DNA from: Nocardioides lijunqiniae
GTDB taxonomy: Bacteria; Actinomycetota; Actinomycetes; Propionibacteriales; Nocardioidaceae
Assembly (NCBI RefSeq): GCF_015024225.1
Contig: NZ_JACJGM010000005.1
Coordinates: forward strand, 1-64,000
Length of the DNA stretch: 64,000 bases
Direction of reading: 5' to 3'
Within the stretch, counting starts at the first letter, position 1. Every line of letters starts with the position of its first letter. The notes under the pieces were generated by a model. It was given only the letters and a program-made list of their open reading frames with translations. It was not told the origin of the DNA and made no database searches. This document shows positions 1-8,542 of the stretch, piece by piece. Made by a program: the position numbers and the translations under genes.

Positions 1-2
1 CC

Positions 3-692
3 CCGCGCGGGCCGGCCCCCGGCGCCCCGCCGCAGGGACCGCCGCCGCAGGCGCCGCCGGCCCAGTGGCAGCAGCCCGACTACGCCCAGCAGGGGTACCC
101 GCAGCAGGGCTACCCGCAGCAGGGCGGCCAGCCCGGCGGCGGTGTGCCGCCGTGGCAGCCGCCGGTCGGCGGAGGGTCCGGCGGCGGCAAGGGGAAGGGC
201 AAGGGCAAGCTGATCGCGATCATCGGAAGCGCCGTCGCGCTGCTGGTCGTCCTGGCGCTGGTCCTGTTCTTCGTCGTGCTCGGCGGAGGCGGTGGCGCCA
301 AGGGCGCTGCCGAGGACTTCCTGGACGCGCAGTTCAGCGGCGACCAGGAGGAGGTGTGCGAGCTGACCGCCAAGGACCGGCTCAAGGACACCTTCGAGGC
401 CAACGACGTCGACTCGTGCAGCGCCCTGGGCGACAAGCTCTCCGAGGACCAGGCCACGAAGGAGTTCACCGACCTCCTCGACGACATCGAGGCCGACATC
501 AAGATCGGCGACGTCAACGAGAAGGACGACGAGGCCACGGTCAAGTACACCGCCGACATCGAGTACACCGGGAGCGACGAGGACAAGTTCAGCGACCTGT
601 TCGGCGGTGACACCAAGTTCACCGAGAAGGGCACGCTGACCCTCGTCAAGGAGGACGGCGACTGGAAGGTCTCCGACAACGAGACCGACTGA
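3..692 (+). CDS. Membrane-anchored protein with Pro/Gln/Gly-rich N-terminus (5' end outside window)
   Basis: The reading frame is open from the window edge, so the start lies upstream. The visible N-terminal part is a low-complexity Pro/Gln/Gly/Tyr tail with two GYPQQ repeats, then a Gly-Lys linker and one hydrophobic helix (about bases 210-290), then a roughly 130-residue acidic domain facing outward. That domain carries two cysteines about 20 residues apart (in VCEL and SCSAL) and resembles the small DUF4878/lumazine-binding-like domains of actinobacterial membrane proteins. Function is unknown; a cell-envelope protein is the safest statement. A strong hairpin follows the stop codon. Family assignment is tentative, the coding call is firm. 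Confidence 0.85.
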   Translation, partial: PRGPAPGAPPQGPPPQAPPAQWQQPDYAQQGYPQQGYPQQGGQPGGGVPPWQPPVGGGSGGGKGKGKGKLIAIIGSAVALLVVLALVLFFVVLGGGGGAKGAAEDFLDAQFSGDQEEVCELTAKDRLKDTFEANDVDSCSALGDKLSEDQATKEFTDLLDDIEADIKIGDVNEKDDEATVKYTADIEYTGSDEDKFSDLFGGDTKFTEKGTLTLVKEDGDWKVSDNETD

Positions 693-705
693 TCCCCGCT
701 CGACC

Positions 706-741
706 ACGACGGCCCCCCGGAGCGATCCGGGGGGCCGTCGT
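706..741. terminator. Bidirectional terminator hairpin
   Basis: A perfect 15-bp stem (706-720 with 727-741) with a 6-nt loop lies between two convergent genes. There is no clear T-tract, as is usual in very GC-rich actinobacteria, so it may serve both genes as a terminator or 3' stabiliser. Confidence 0.8.
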
Positions 742-752
742 CGTCCGGCGCG

Positions 753-1760
753 TCAGCCCCCGACGGAGGCCGGCGGCTCGGTCAGCACCCGCAGCGCCAG
801 GTCCGTGGTGGCGGGCACCCCGAGGTAGCCGACCACCTGGGACACGCGGTCGGGGTCGAGCGGCAGGAGCCCCGGCGTGCCCGGCTGGTCGGGGGTCAGG
901 CCGAGGTCCAGGTCGGTGCGACCGGACATCAGCGCGAGGTTGAACTCGAAGCGCTCCCGGGCGCCCGGCGCGGTCAGCCGCTTGAGCAGCCCGGGGCCGA
1001 TCCGGCGCAGGCCCTCCTCCTCGCAGTAGGAGTCGAGGGCGGCCACGAGGTTGGCGCCGCCGCAGTGGTCGATGTCGGCCCACACCGACCGCATGGAGCC
1101 CATCTGGCTGAGCAGCACCGGCGCGGACTTCTCGCCGATCCCCGGCACGCCCGGAAGGTTGTCGCTGGTGTCGCCGCGCAGGGCGGCGTACTCCAGGTAG
1201 TGCTCGGCGGCGATGCCGTAGAGGGTGTGCAGCCGTGCGGGGTTGAGCAACGGGGAGCCGTTGATGCCGCCGTTGATGAGCCGCAGGACGCGGGTGCGGT
1301 CGCTGATGTGGGCGAACGAGTCGCGGTCGGAGGTCACGATCACGCAGTGCCATCCCGAGGCCTCGGCCCACGTCGCGGCCGACGCGCTGACGTCGTCGGC
1401 CTCCAGACCGGGCGGGGTGACCGTGAGCAGCCCCAGCGCGTCGAGCAGGGCGCTGGCGCGCTCCAGCTGGTCGACCAGGGCCGGGTCCTTCTCGCGCCGG
1501 CCGGCCTTGTAGGCCGGGTAGGTCTCGGTGCGCACCGAGGCCGTGCGGTCGTCGAGGCCGAAGACCACCGCGTCCGGCGCGAACTGGTCGACGACCTCCA
1601 GGATCTGGCGCAGCATGCCGTGCAGGGCCCAGGCGGGACGGCCGCCCTGGTCGCGGAGCCCGGAATCGACGCGCGCGTGGTGGTTGCGGTGCAGCAGCGA
1701 CGGGGCGTCCACGGTGAGCAGCAGGCGCGGCTCGGGGGAGGGGGGCGTGGGGCTCGGCAT
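753..1760 (-). CDS. 5'-3' exonuclease (PolA N-terminal nuclease family)
   Basis: A 335-residue stand-alone flap/5'-3' exonuclease of the family that forms the N-terminal domain of DNA polymerase I. Metal-binding acidic residues are in place: D18 (TVDAP), D70-D71 (GLDDR), E120/D122/D123 (LEADD), D145 and D147 (TSDRDS) and the RGDTSDN segment at 196-201, followed by the helix-3-turn-helix GVPGIGEKS (204-212) that grips DNA. It probably removes RNA primers or flaps. A TAGGGT -10 box sits 12 nt ahead of the ATG (1773-1778), suggesting a very short leader. It converges with the gene before it and shares a terminator. Confidence 0.92.
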   Translation of the reverse strand: MPSPTPPSPEPRLLLTVDAPSLLHRNHHARVDSGLRDQGGRPAWALHGMLRQILEVVDQFAPDAVVFGLDDRTASVRTETYPAYKAGRREKDPALVDQLERASALLDALGLLTVTPPGLEADDVSASAATWAEASGWHCVIVTSDRDSFAHISDRTRVLRLINGGINGSPLLNPARLHTLYGIAAEHYLEYAALRGDTSDNLPGVPGIGEKSAPVLLSQMGSMRSVWADIDHCGGANLVAALDSYCEEEGLRRIGPGLLKRLTAPGARERFEFNLALMSGRTDLDLGLTPDQPGTPGLLPLDPDRVSQVVGYLGVPATTDLALRVLTEPPASVGG

Positions 1761-1839
1761 GACGGTGGGTCCACCCTACGGCTCGCCACGATCGGGACGA
1801 AGGTCCCGCCGATCGGGGTCTTCCGAGCCCACCGGCGTG

Positions 1840-1985
1840 CTGACGTGCGGGTCTACTCGCACGTGGGTGCCGTGACCCGCGCTCTGCTCCGTGCCGCTGC
1901 CTGCCCCGTGGTCGTCGTGGAGACCGCGCCGGTCGCCCCTGCCGCCGAGAAGGGCCGCGGCGGGCGGCTGCAGGTCCCCGCCTGA
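1840..1985 (+). pseudogene. Relic of a universal stress protein C-terminus
   Basis: In one plus frame the segment reads ...ADVRVYSHVGAVTRALLR then AAACPVVVVETAP before a stop. This matches the ending of UspA-domain proteins (a G-S-V-[ST]-R-x-L-L-R-x-A-x-C-P-V-x-V-V strand-helix-strand). Nothing upstream in any frame restores the Rossmann-like N-terminal part or the ATP-binding G-x2-G-x9-G loop, so the piece looks like the eroded tail of a deleted gene. It lies between divergent functional genes. The match rests on about 30 residues, so confidence is moderate. Confidence 0.45.
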
Positions 1986-2010
1986 GGCGTCCCCGCGGAG
2001 CGCGGACACC

Positions 2011-2022
2011 TAGGGTCGACGC
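2011..2022 (+). promoter_or_regulatory. -10 box of a predicted leaderless promoter
   Basis: TAGGGT (2011-2016) is followed by six bases and then the ATG at 2023, with no ribosome binding site. This is the usual layout of leaderless actinobacterial transcripts. The -35 region is weak. Confidence 0.55.
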
Positions 2023-2781
2023 ATGGAGCTCGTCGACAACGTCCCTCTCCGTACGGCGCTCGCCGCGTTCGCCGCGGACAGCAACCAGGCCACCTACCTG
2101 GAGGTGCTGCGACACCTGTTCCAGGGCGAGCTGCTGCTCGACGCGACCGCCTCGGACCTCCAGGTCGACGGCGGCACGATCGCGGCCGGCTCCACCCTGC
2201 GCTTCGCCGGCGGCACCGGACCGGACGGTGCCACCGCGCTGTTCGCGTTCACGCGGCAGGAGGAGGTCGCGCGGATGCACCCGGCCGGCACGCACGTGCA
2301 GACCGTCGGGCAGCCGGCCGCCTCCGTGCTGGAGCTGACGGCCTCCCAGGGACACGGCTGGCTCTACCTCGACCCGGCCGGACCCACCTGCGCCATCAAC
2401 CTCGCCGAGGCGAGCTTCGTGCTGCGCAACCCACGCAACGACGCGGTCAAGGATGCGATCCCGCACGGCTCCTCGGCCGTCGTGGACGCCCTGGCCGGGG
2501 GAGGGGTGCTGTTCTACGCGGTGGACGAGCAGCCGGACGGCGCCCGGGCGCGCACCACCGCGATGCCGGACGGCTCGCCGGCGCGGCTGGCCTTCACGTC
2601 GCCGGCGGAGGTGGTGGTCCGCGCGCCGGACGACGCGTTCGTCGCGGTCGACGTCGCCCGGGTCGTGGAGGAGGCGCTCGCCGAGCCGTTCGTCGCGCTG
2701 GTGCTCAACCCTGCCGGCCCGTGGGTCGCGCTGCGCCCCGACGAGCTGACCGCCGTGCGGGCCGGCCTCGCCTCGGCCTGA
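2023..2781 (+). CDS. SseB-family protein
   Basis: A 252-residue cytosolic protein with the SseB N-terminal-type fold (about residues 15-120: a leader helix with YLEVLRHLFQGELLL, then a strand-rich core). It ends with the typical SseB C-terminal half, which has repeated beta strands and VALRPDEL. Despite the family name (from Salmonella secretion), actinobacterial members occur without any type III system and their function is not established; some are clustered with translation or stress genes. The start is supported by the TAGGGT box six bases upstream. It is followed by an independent promoter for the next gene. Confidence 0.8.
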   Translation: MELVDNVPLRTALAAFAADSNQATYLEVLRHLFQGELLLDATASDLQVDGGTIAAGSTLRFAGGTGPDGATALFAFTRQEEVARMHPAGTHVQTVGQPAASVLELTASQGHGWLYLDPAGPTCAINLAEASFVLRNPRNDAVKDAIPHGSSAVVDALAGGGVLFYAVDEQPDGARARTTAMPDGSPARLAFTSPAEVVVRAPDDAFVAVDVARVVEEALAEPFVALVLNPAGPWVALRPDELTAVRAGLASA

Positions 2782-2847
2782 CGGGGTGCCGACTGTTCGA
2801 GAATGTGAACCGACTGGCGAGATCGTTCACGAGTCTGGACGTGGTTC

Positions 2848-2876
2848 TTGACTCTGTGTGACGGCGGCCATACGTT
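2848..2876 (+). promoter_or_regulatory. Housekeeping-type promoter, predicted leaderless
   Basis: TTGACT (2848-2853), 17 bases, TACGTT (2871-2876), then six bases to the ATG at 2883. Spacing is ideal for the principal sigma factor, and there is no Shine-Dalgarno sequence, so the transcript should begin at or near the start codon. Confidence 0.7.
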
Positions 2877-2882
2877 CGGCGC

Positions 2883-4601
2883 ATGTGGACGCTGCGCACG
2901 GCCCCCCGACAGCCGGTGCGCTCGCGCCGTACGACCTCCCACCTCGTGACCGCGGCGGCCGCCCTGGCCGTGGCCCTCCCGGCGCTCGGCGCCGTGGCCG
3001 CCCCGGCGGCGGCAGCGCCCGGCGACGACGTCGTCGCGTGGGTCGAGGTCGAGGACGGCGTCATCGCGGGCGGCCCGGGCCTCAACTCCGGCGACCACGG
3101 GAACTTCTCGGGCACCGGCTCCTACACCTTCCGCGAGACCGGCATGAGCTCGACCATGAGCGTGACGGCGCCGGAGGCCGGGGTCTACCCGATCCACGTG
3201 CGGTACGCCGCAGGCCCGCTCGGTGCCGGCGAGAACGTCACCCGGTCGATGGGCCTGCTCACCAACGGCGGGGCCCGACGGCTCATGCAGCTGCCGATGA
3301 CGAGCCTCGAGGACTGGGAGACGTGGCGGTTCGTCACCTACCAGGTCACCCTGGCCGAGGGCGCCAACACCGTGGCGCTGCAGTGCGACCGCTCCACGGA
3401 CTTCTGCCGCCTCAACTTCGACGCCGTCCAGGTCGGTGGCGCCGCCCCGGACCCCTGCGCGGCGACACCCGCGGACCCCGGGGCCACGAGTCTGTTCGAC
3501 GGGACGTTCGCGTCCTTCGACGGCTGGCGCAAGGCCGGCGCGGGTGCCTTCGGCCGCCAGACCGACTGCACGATCCGCAGCTTCCGCGGCCGCGGCGCGA
3601 CCTGGTTCACCCAGCAGCAGAGCGAGCCGTACACCCTCGAGCTCGACTGGCGCCGCACCGCCTCCAACGACGACTCGAGCCTTTACGTCGCCTCCAGCAG
3701 CCGCGGCGGCGCCGACCCGGTGGGCGGCTACAAGATCGCCATCGGCGCCGACACCGGCGCCATCGTGCCCACCGGCGGCGCCATGCAGGCGGCCGACCGC
3801 ACCGCCGTGGCGGGTGCGCTGCACCCGCTCGGCGAGTGGAACACCTACCGGGTGCAGGTCACCGCCTCCCGGATCCGGGTCTCCCTCAACGACGTCGTGG
3901 TCAACTCGCTGGCCCGCACCGGGACGGCGCCCGTCACCGGCTACGTCGGCCTCGAGAACCGCAGCGCCAGCGACGAGGTCGACTTCCGCAGCATCCAGGT
4001 GCGCCCGGGCGTCGACCCGGACGCCTCGACCACGTCGCTGACGGTCGCGCCGACCTCCGTGCCGGTCCGGCGCGGCACGGCCGCGGTATCCGTGGCGGTC
4101 GCGTCCAGCGGCGACACCCCCACAGGTGCCGTCGAGGTCTGGTCCGGCGCCACCCGGCTGACGACGCTGACCCTCGCGGAGGGCAGGGCCACCGGCACGG
4201 TCGGCCCCTTCGCCTCCGTGGGAGCCGTGCCGCTCGAGGCGCACTACGTCGGTGACACCGCCACCGGTGCGAGCGCCAGCCCCCTGACCACCCTGACGGT
4301 CAGGAAGGCGGCGTCGACGGTCTCGGTGAAGGCCCAGCCCCGCAAGGTCGTGGCCCGCAAGACCCGCGCCACGGTGAGGGTCGCGGTGAGTGCGCTCGGC
4401 GTCGTCCCCTCGGGCAAGGTGCGCGTCAAGGTGGGCGCCAGGACCTTCGTCGGCACGCTCCGCGGCGGCGTCGCCACGGTGCGGCTCCCGCGGTTCACCA
4501 AGGCGGGCACGGTCCGCGTCACCGCCACCTACCTGGGCGACGCCCTCGCCGAGGCCCGCTCGGCCCGCACCACGATCAAGGTGACCCGGGCGCGCAGGTA
4601 G
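2883..4601 (+). CDS. Secreted CBM6/35 - DUF1080-like - Ig-like repeat protein
   Basis: A 572-residue exported protein. Residues 1-45 form a signal peptide with a twin-arginine-containing n-region and a long Ala-rich h-region ending in an AAAA cleavage area. About 50-187 resembles a family 6/35 carbohydrate-binding module. About 205-375 resembles the DUF1080 (3-keto-disaccharide hydrolase, LamG-like) fold: FDGTF start, FTQQQSEPYTLELDWR, LGEWNTYRVQV, YVGLENR. Two Ig-like beta-sandwich repeats follow (about 385-475 and 480-572). It probably binds or processes extracellular polysaccharide. The last Ig-like repeat closely resembles the C-terminus of the secreted nucleotidase at 49.7-52.3 kb. Confidence 0.8.
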   Translation: MWTLRTAPRQPVRSRRTTSHLVTAAAALAVALPALGAVAAPAAAAPGDDVVAWVEVEDGVIAGGPGLNSGDHGNFSGTGSYTFRETGMSSTMSVTAPEAGVYPIHVRYAAGPLGAGENVTRSMGLLTNGGARRLMQLPMTSLEDWETWRFVTYQVTLAEGANTVALQCDRSTDFCRLNFDAVQVGGAAPDPCAATPADPGATSLFDGTFASFDGWRKAGAGAFGRQTDCTIRSFRGRGATWFTQQQSEPYTLELDWRRTASNDDSSLYVASSSRGGADPVGGYKIAIGADTGAIVPTGGAMQAADRTAVAGALHPLGEWNTYRVQVTASRIRVSLNDVVVNSLARTGTAPVTGYVGLENRSASDEVDFRSIQVRPGVDPDASTTSLTVAPTSVPVRRGTAAVSVAVASSGDTPTGAVEVWSGATRLTTLTLAEGRATGTVGPFASVGAVPLEAHYVGDTATGASASPLTTLTVRKAASTVSVKAQPRKVVARKTRATVRVAVSALGVVPSGKVRVKVGARTFVGTLRGGVATVRLPRFTKAGTVRVTATYLGDALAEARSARTTIKVTRARR

Positions 4602-4621
4602 CCGCCGGCGCACCCGAGCGG

Positions 4622-5233
4622 TCAGATCAGGTCGCGCAGCCGCGCGGCCAGCGAGTCCTTGACCGCCTGGGTGATCGCGGCCTCCAGCTGCGCGTTGAGC
4701 TCGTCCTGGCTCTCCAGGTCGTCGAGGAGGTCGCGCAGGTCGAGCTCGTCGATGGCGCGCAGCAGGACGTCGTCGGTCTTCAGGGCCGAGTCGATCACGC
4801 GATCCGGCAGCGCGCGGATGGCGGCCTCCAGGAACCCGTTGAGGTCCGCGGTGTCGAGCGCCTCGTCGACGAGGTCGGAGGCCGGCGGCAGCGAGCCCTC
4901 CCGGTCCATGCGCCGTACGGCGTCGCGCAGGCCCTCGCGCAGCGCGTCGATCTCCGCATCCGTGCGCTCGCCACCCTGGCCGAGCTCCAGGACGAACGCC
5001 TCGCGGCTGGTGTCGAGGCGGCAGGCAGCGCCGTCGACGCCGAGCAGCACCAGGCTCTCGGTGAGGCCCTCGATGCCGTCGGCCCGAGCGGTCACGGTGC
5101 GCTCCACGCAGGGGTCCGCGGTCCGCAACGACTCGAACGACCCGCCTCCGTTGGCGAGCTGGACGGCGAGCGCCGCGCCGACGAGCGCCAGTGCGGACGC
5201 CGGGAGTCCGGCGGTGCGCAGCCACGTGCTCAC
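4622..5233 (-). CDS. Small anchored protein co-transcribed with the MFS transporter
   Basis: A 203-residue protein with one N-terminal hydrophobic helix (about residues 6-24), then a soluble part with two cysteines and long charged helices. The chosen GTG start at 5233 overlaps the stop of the upstream transporter gene by four bases (GTGA), so the two are translationally coupled. I do not recognise the family. The helix repeats near residues 130-190 (alternating DLRDLLDDLES-type segments) could form a coiled coil. By position it may be an accessory subunit of the pump. The frame is open far upstream, but that part is a shadow of the transporter. Confidence 0.75.
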   Translation of the reverse strand: MSTWLRTAGLPASALALVGAALAVQLANGGGSFESLRTADPCVERTVTARADGIEGLTESLVLLGVDGAACRLDTSREAFVLELGQGGERTDAEIDALREGLRDAVRRMDREGSLPPASDLVDEALDTADLNGFLEAAIRALPDRVIDSALKTDDVLLRAIDELDLRDLLDDLESQDELNAQLEAAITQAVKDSLAARLRDLI

Positions 5234-6573
5234 GACGTCCTCCTGCGGCGAGGGACGACGGCGGTGAGCAGCGCCGCGAGCGCCAGGGCGGCCCCGATCA
5301 GGAACGAGTCGCGGAAGGCGTGGGTCGCGGCGCGCTCGAGCTGCGAGTCGAGGTCGCGCTCCAGGGCGTCGGCGACGCGGCGGTCCTGCGGATCGAGGTC
5401 GAGCCGTGTGAAGGCCCGGTGCAGGTCCGGCACCCGGCCCTGCTGCTCCGACAGCTCGTCGCCGAGCCCGCGGGCGAGGTCGACCTTGTCCTGGGGCTGG
5501 AGGGCGGCGTCGATGACCAGTGCCGTGATGGCCTCCTGGGCCGGGACCTGGGCGTCGCGCAGGTCGGCGGTGAAGACCGGCGTCAGGATCGCCAGGCCGA
5601 CCACGACACCCACGTGACGGGCGGCGATGGTCCAGCCCGCGTGCCGGACGCGGGGCAGCCGCATGTCCATGGCCTGCGCGGTGAGGCGATCGACGGTGAG
5701 CCCGAGCCCCAGCCCGACCAGGGCCTGGGGTGCGATCGTCCAGGCCAGGTGGGCCGACGGTGGGATCGCCAGCCCCGCCAGGCCGCCCGCCACCAGGAAG
5801 CAGCCCACCGCGACCTCGACCTGCGGCGAGGGGCGCAGCAGCCGGGCGAGCGGTCGCGCCGCCAGCGCCGCGAGCGGGACGACGGACACGGTGATCGCCG
5901 CGGTGGCGGGGGAGCGGCGCCAGCCCTCGACGAGGAGCAGCACGAGCAGGAACAGCGCGGCCGTCAGCGCGGCCGACAGCAGGGCGAGCGTGAGGTTGGA
6001 GCGCACCTCGGGGCGGTGCCGGTCCGGAGCCCGGTCCGGTGCGGCCCGCACCGCGAGGGCCGCGGGCACCGCCAGGACGGCGAAGGGCACCTGGACGACG
6101 AAGATCGCCTCCCACGAGATCGCCTGCGTGAGCAGCCCGCCCGCGACCGGGCCGGTCGCGGTGCCGACGACGCCGGCCGTCACCCAGGCCGCGACCCCGC
6201 GACGCTCGCCCCACTCCGCCACCATCAGCTCGAGGCACCCGACCAGCGCGAGGGCCCCTCCGAGCGCCTGCAGGCACCGCGCCACGATCAGCACGTCGAT
6301 GGAGCCCGCCACGGCGCACCAGGCCGAGGCGCCGGCGAAGACGGCGATGCCGACCGCGCTGGGGATGCGCGGCGACACCCGGACCAGCGCCCGGGCAGTC
6401 GGCACGGCGCCCAGCCCGAGGACCAGGTTGAAGCAGATCAGCACCCAGGCGACCTGCGAGACCGACGCGTCCAGCTCTTGGAGGATGTCGGGCAGGGCCA
6501 ACGTCACGACGGCCGAGTCCGCCAGCACCAGGGCCACGGTCACGGCGAGCAACGGGGCCACGGCACGACGCAC
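5230..6573 (-). CDS. MFS transporter, DHA2-like drug efflux family
   Basis: A 447-residue polytopic membrane protein with about 12-14 hydrophobic segments. The N-terminal helix contains LADSAVVTLALPDI, the site of the DHA2 signature of drug:proton antiporters, and ARCLQALGGALALVGCLELM fits the region around transmembrane helix 4. A large hydrophilic loop with predicted helices (about residues 325-410) precedes the last membrane segment. The start is the GTG at 6573, preceded by GAGGA at 8-9 nt; longer in-frame ORF versions run into an intergenic region. The next gene overlaps its stop. Substrate unknown. Confidence 0.85.
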   Translation of the reverse strand: MRRAVAPLLAVTVALVLADSAVVTLALPDILQELDASVSQVAWVLICFNLVLGLGAVPTARALVRVSPRIPSAVGIAVFAGASAWCAVAGSIDVLIVARCLQALGGALALVGCLELMVAEWGERRGVAAWVTAGVVGTATGPVAGGLLTQAISWEAIFVVQVPFAVLAVPAALAVRAAPDRAPDRHRPEVRSNLTLALLSAALTAALFLLVLLLVEGWRRSPATAAITVSVVPLAALAARPLARLLRPSPQVEVAVGCFLVAGGLAGLAIPPSAHLAWTIAPQALVGLGLGLTVDRLTAQAMDMRLPRVRHAGWTIAARHVGVVVGLAILTPVFTADLRDAQVPAQEAITALVIDAALQPQDKVDLARGLGDELSEQQGRVPDLHRAFTRLDLDPQDRRVADALERDLDSQLERAATHAFRDSFLIGAALALAALLTAVVPRRRRTS

Positions 6574-6737
6574 CGGCTCATCCTCGCAGGGCTTGCCCGG
6601 CGGTCGTGCCAGCGGTCGTCCCAGGCTTCGTCTCAGGGGACGAGACCGATTGTGGTCAAAGACGAGTGAATAAGTAGGTTTAGTACGCCTCGGCTCGGAA
6701 CGAGGTCCTCCTGCCCCGTCTCTCCTTCCTAGGACCG

Positions 6738-8228
6738 ATGACCCCGATGACCCTGTCTCCCTTGCTGGGCTATGCCCTGATGATCGGACTCGGTGCCGGC
6801 CTGCTCGCCGTCGCACTGGTGGTCCGCACCCTGATCAGCAGTACCCGCGACTTCATCATCGCCGGCCGCCAGATCGGCTTCGGCTACGGCGTCGGCGCGC
6901 TGATCGCCGTCTGGACCTGGTCCATGGCCGTGATGATGTCCTCGGCCCAGGCCTTCTCGTTCGGTACGTCGGGCCTGGTCTGGTTCGTCGTCCCCAACGG
7001 CCTGGCCGTGATCCTGATGGTGCCCTTCGCGGTGGCGCTGCGGCGCCGGATGCCGGAGGGCTACACGATCGTCGAGTTCGTCCGGCACCGCTTCGAGAGC
7101 CCTGTGGCCAGCGCGGTCATCCTGCTGGTGATGATCGCGGTCATCATCTGCGAGGTCCTGATCAACCTCTTCGGCATCGTGCTCGTCATGGGCGTCGTGT
7201 TCGGCCTCCAGGCGACCGCCGTGCTGGTGGTGGCCCTCGTGGTCGTCACCGTCTACTCCTACTTCGGCGGTCTCTGGACCTCCGCGGTCACCGGCACCAT
7301 CGGCACGCTCTGCATCACGGTGCCGGCCGCCCTGATCACCCTCTACGCGCTCGCCAAGGCGGGCGGGGCCTCCACCGTCTTCAAGGGCGTCGAGGAGGCG
7401 GGTGGCGCCAACCTGGACCCCGTCGACAGCACCGCCGCGTCGGCGTTCGGCATCTCGCTGGCGCTCGGCCTGCTGGCCTCCACCATGGCCGACCAGACGT
7501 TCTGGCAGAAGGCGTGGTCGATGAAGCCGGCCAGCATGTCGCGCACGTTCCTCTGGGCCGGGCTGTGGTTCTACCCGATCCCGCTGTGCATGGGCCTGTT
7601 CGGCCTGATCGGCATCTCGCAGGGCGTCACCATGGAGGACCTGGGCGCCGACGGCGCCGGGGCCATCGGCCCCTACGTGATCACCCACCTGGGCATCCCG
7701 ACCGTGCTCGTCGCCCTCTACGTGACGATCATCCTGCAGGCCTGCTACTCCACCATCGACGGCGCCTTCTCGGCGCTCTCCTCGCTGGTCGCCACCGACG
7801 TCGTCAAGCCGCGCTGGCCGCAGATGCCGGACAAGCAGCTGCTCCGCATCACCAAGGGCAGCATCATCGCCGGCGGTGTGCTCGGCGGCATCGTGGTGCT
7901 CGCCAGCAACGACTACATCAACACCGTCAACACGATCTACTTCTTCAAGGGGGCGCTGATCCTCCCGCTGACGTTCGCGATCTTCTGGAAGCGCACCACC
8001 GCCCCGGCGTTCGTGGCCTCGATCTTCGTCGCCGCGATCGCGGGCTACCTGGTGCGCGAGAACGTCGATGAGCTGTGGGGGACCGCGACGCTGCTGTCCA
8101 GCTCGCTGCTCGTGCTGATCCTGGGCAGCGCCTTCTCCCGCAGCACCTTCGACTACGCGCAGCTGGAGCGCGTCAACCGCGACGACACCCCCGAGCCCGT
8201 CCTCACCGCAAAGGCTGACCGGTCATGA
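6738..8228 (+). CDS. Sodium:solute symporter (SSS family)
   Basis: A 496-residue integral membrane protein with about 13 transmembrane helices. The N-terminal region has the SSS hallmark DFIIAGRQIGFGYGVGALIA after helix 1, and helix 8 contains the sodium-site region (YVTIILQACYSTIDGAFSALSSL). It resembles uptake systems for organic acids, nucleobases or amino-acid-like solutes; the substrate cannot be read from sequence. It heads a four-gene operon with a small membrane protein and two flavin monooxygenases, so it probably imports their substrate. Two ATGs (6738, 6747) are possible; AGGA at 6731 lies rather close to the first. Confidence 0.88.
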   Translation: MTPMTLSPLLGYALMIGLGAGLLAVALVVRTLISSTRDFIIAGRQIGFGYGVGALIAVWTWSMAVMMSSAQAFSFGTSGLVWFVVPNGLAVILMVPFAVALRRRMPEGYTIVEFVRHRFESPVASAVILLVMIAVIICEVLINLFGIVLVMGVVFGLQATAVLVVALVVVTVYSYFGGLWTSAVTGTIGTLCITVPAALITLYALAKAGGASTVFKGVEEAGGANLDPVDSTAASAFGISLALGLLASTMADQTFWQKAWSMKPASMSRTFLWAGLWFYPIPLCMGLFGLIGISQGVTMEDLGADGAGAIGPYVITHLGIPTVLVALYVTIILQACYSTIDGAFSALSSLVATDVVKPRWPQMPDKQLLRITKGSIIAGGVLGGIVVLASNDYINTVNTIYFFKGALILPLTFAIFWKRTTAPAFVASIFVAAIAGYLVRENVDELWGTATLLSSSLLVLILGSAFSRSTFDYAQLERVNRDDTPEPVLTAKADRS

Positions 8229-8542
8229 CCCTCTTCTGGATCGCGACGGTCGTGGCCGTCGTCATCACGTTCCTCTTCGTCCGCGAGGGCGTGCGCGAGT
8301 TCGTCCACCTCCGCGACGGCGGTGACCGCGGCGTCGAGGTGGAGGTGCCGGCCGAGGACACCGGCAGGTTCTCGCTCAAGGCGCTCGGCGGGGTCGTCGC
8401 GTCGTTCAGCTGCATCGTGCTGATCAGCGTGACGCCGTACGCGTGGTACCTGCTGCCCGTCCTGAGCCTGGGCAGCGCGGTGGCCGTGGTCGTCGCCTTC
8501 TCCGTGGACCGGCGTGCCCGGGTGAGCAAGGGCGCGGTGTGA
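8225..8542 (+). CDS. Small membrane protein of the symporter operon
   Basis: 105 residues with an N-terminal helix (about 2-19) and two further hydrophobic stretches (about 53-70 and 74-93). It starts inside the symporter stop (ATGA at 8225-8228), and the next gene starts inside its own stop (GTGTGA at 8537-8542), so all are coupled. Some SSS transporters have a small companion membrane protein; that role is an inference from position. No family recognised. Confidence 0.75.
   Translation: MTLFWIATVVAVVITFLFVREGVREFVHLRDGGDRGVEVEVPAEDTGRFSLKALGGVVASFSCIVLISVTPYAWYLLPVLSLGSAVAVVVAFSVDRRARVSKGAV

Noticed and set aside
2514..5225. Long minus-strand open frame across the CBM protein
   Set aside because: It reads Arg/Gly/Ala-rich nonsense opposite a gene with clear domains and signal peptide; a by-product of high GC.
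5191..6669. Long plus-strand open frame opposite the MFS gene
   Set aside because: No domain, Arg/Gln/Asp-rich composition, and the minus strand encodes a coherent transporter.
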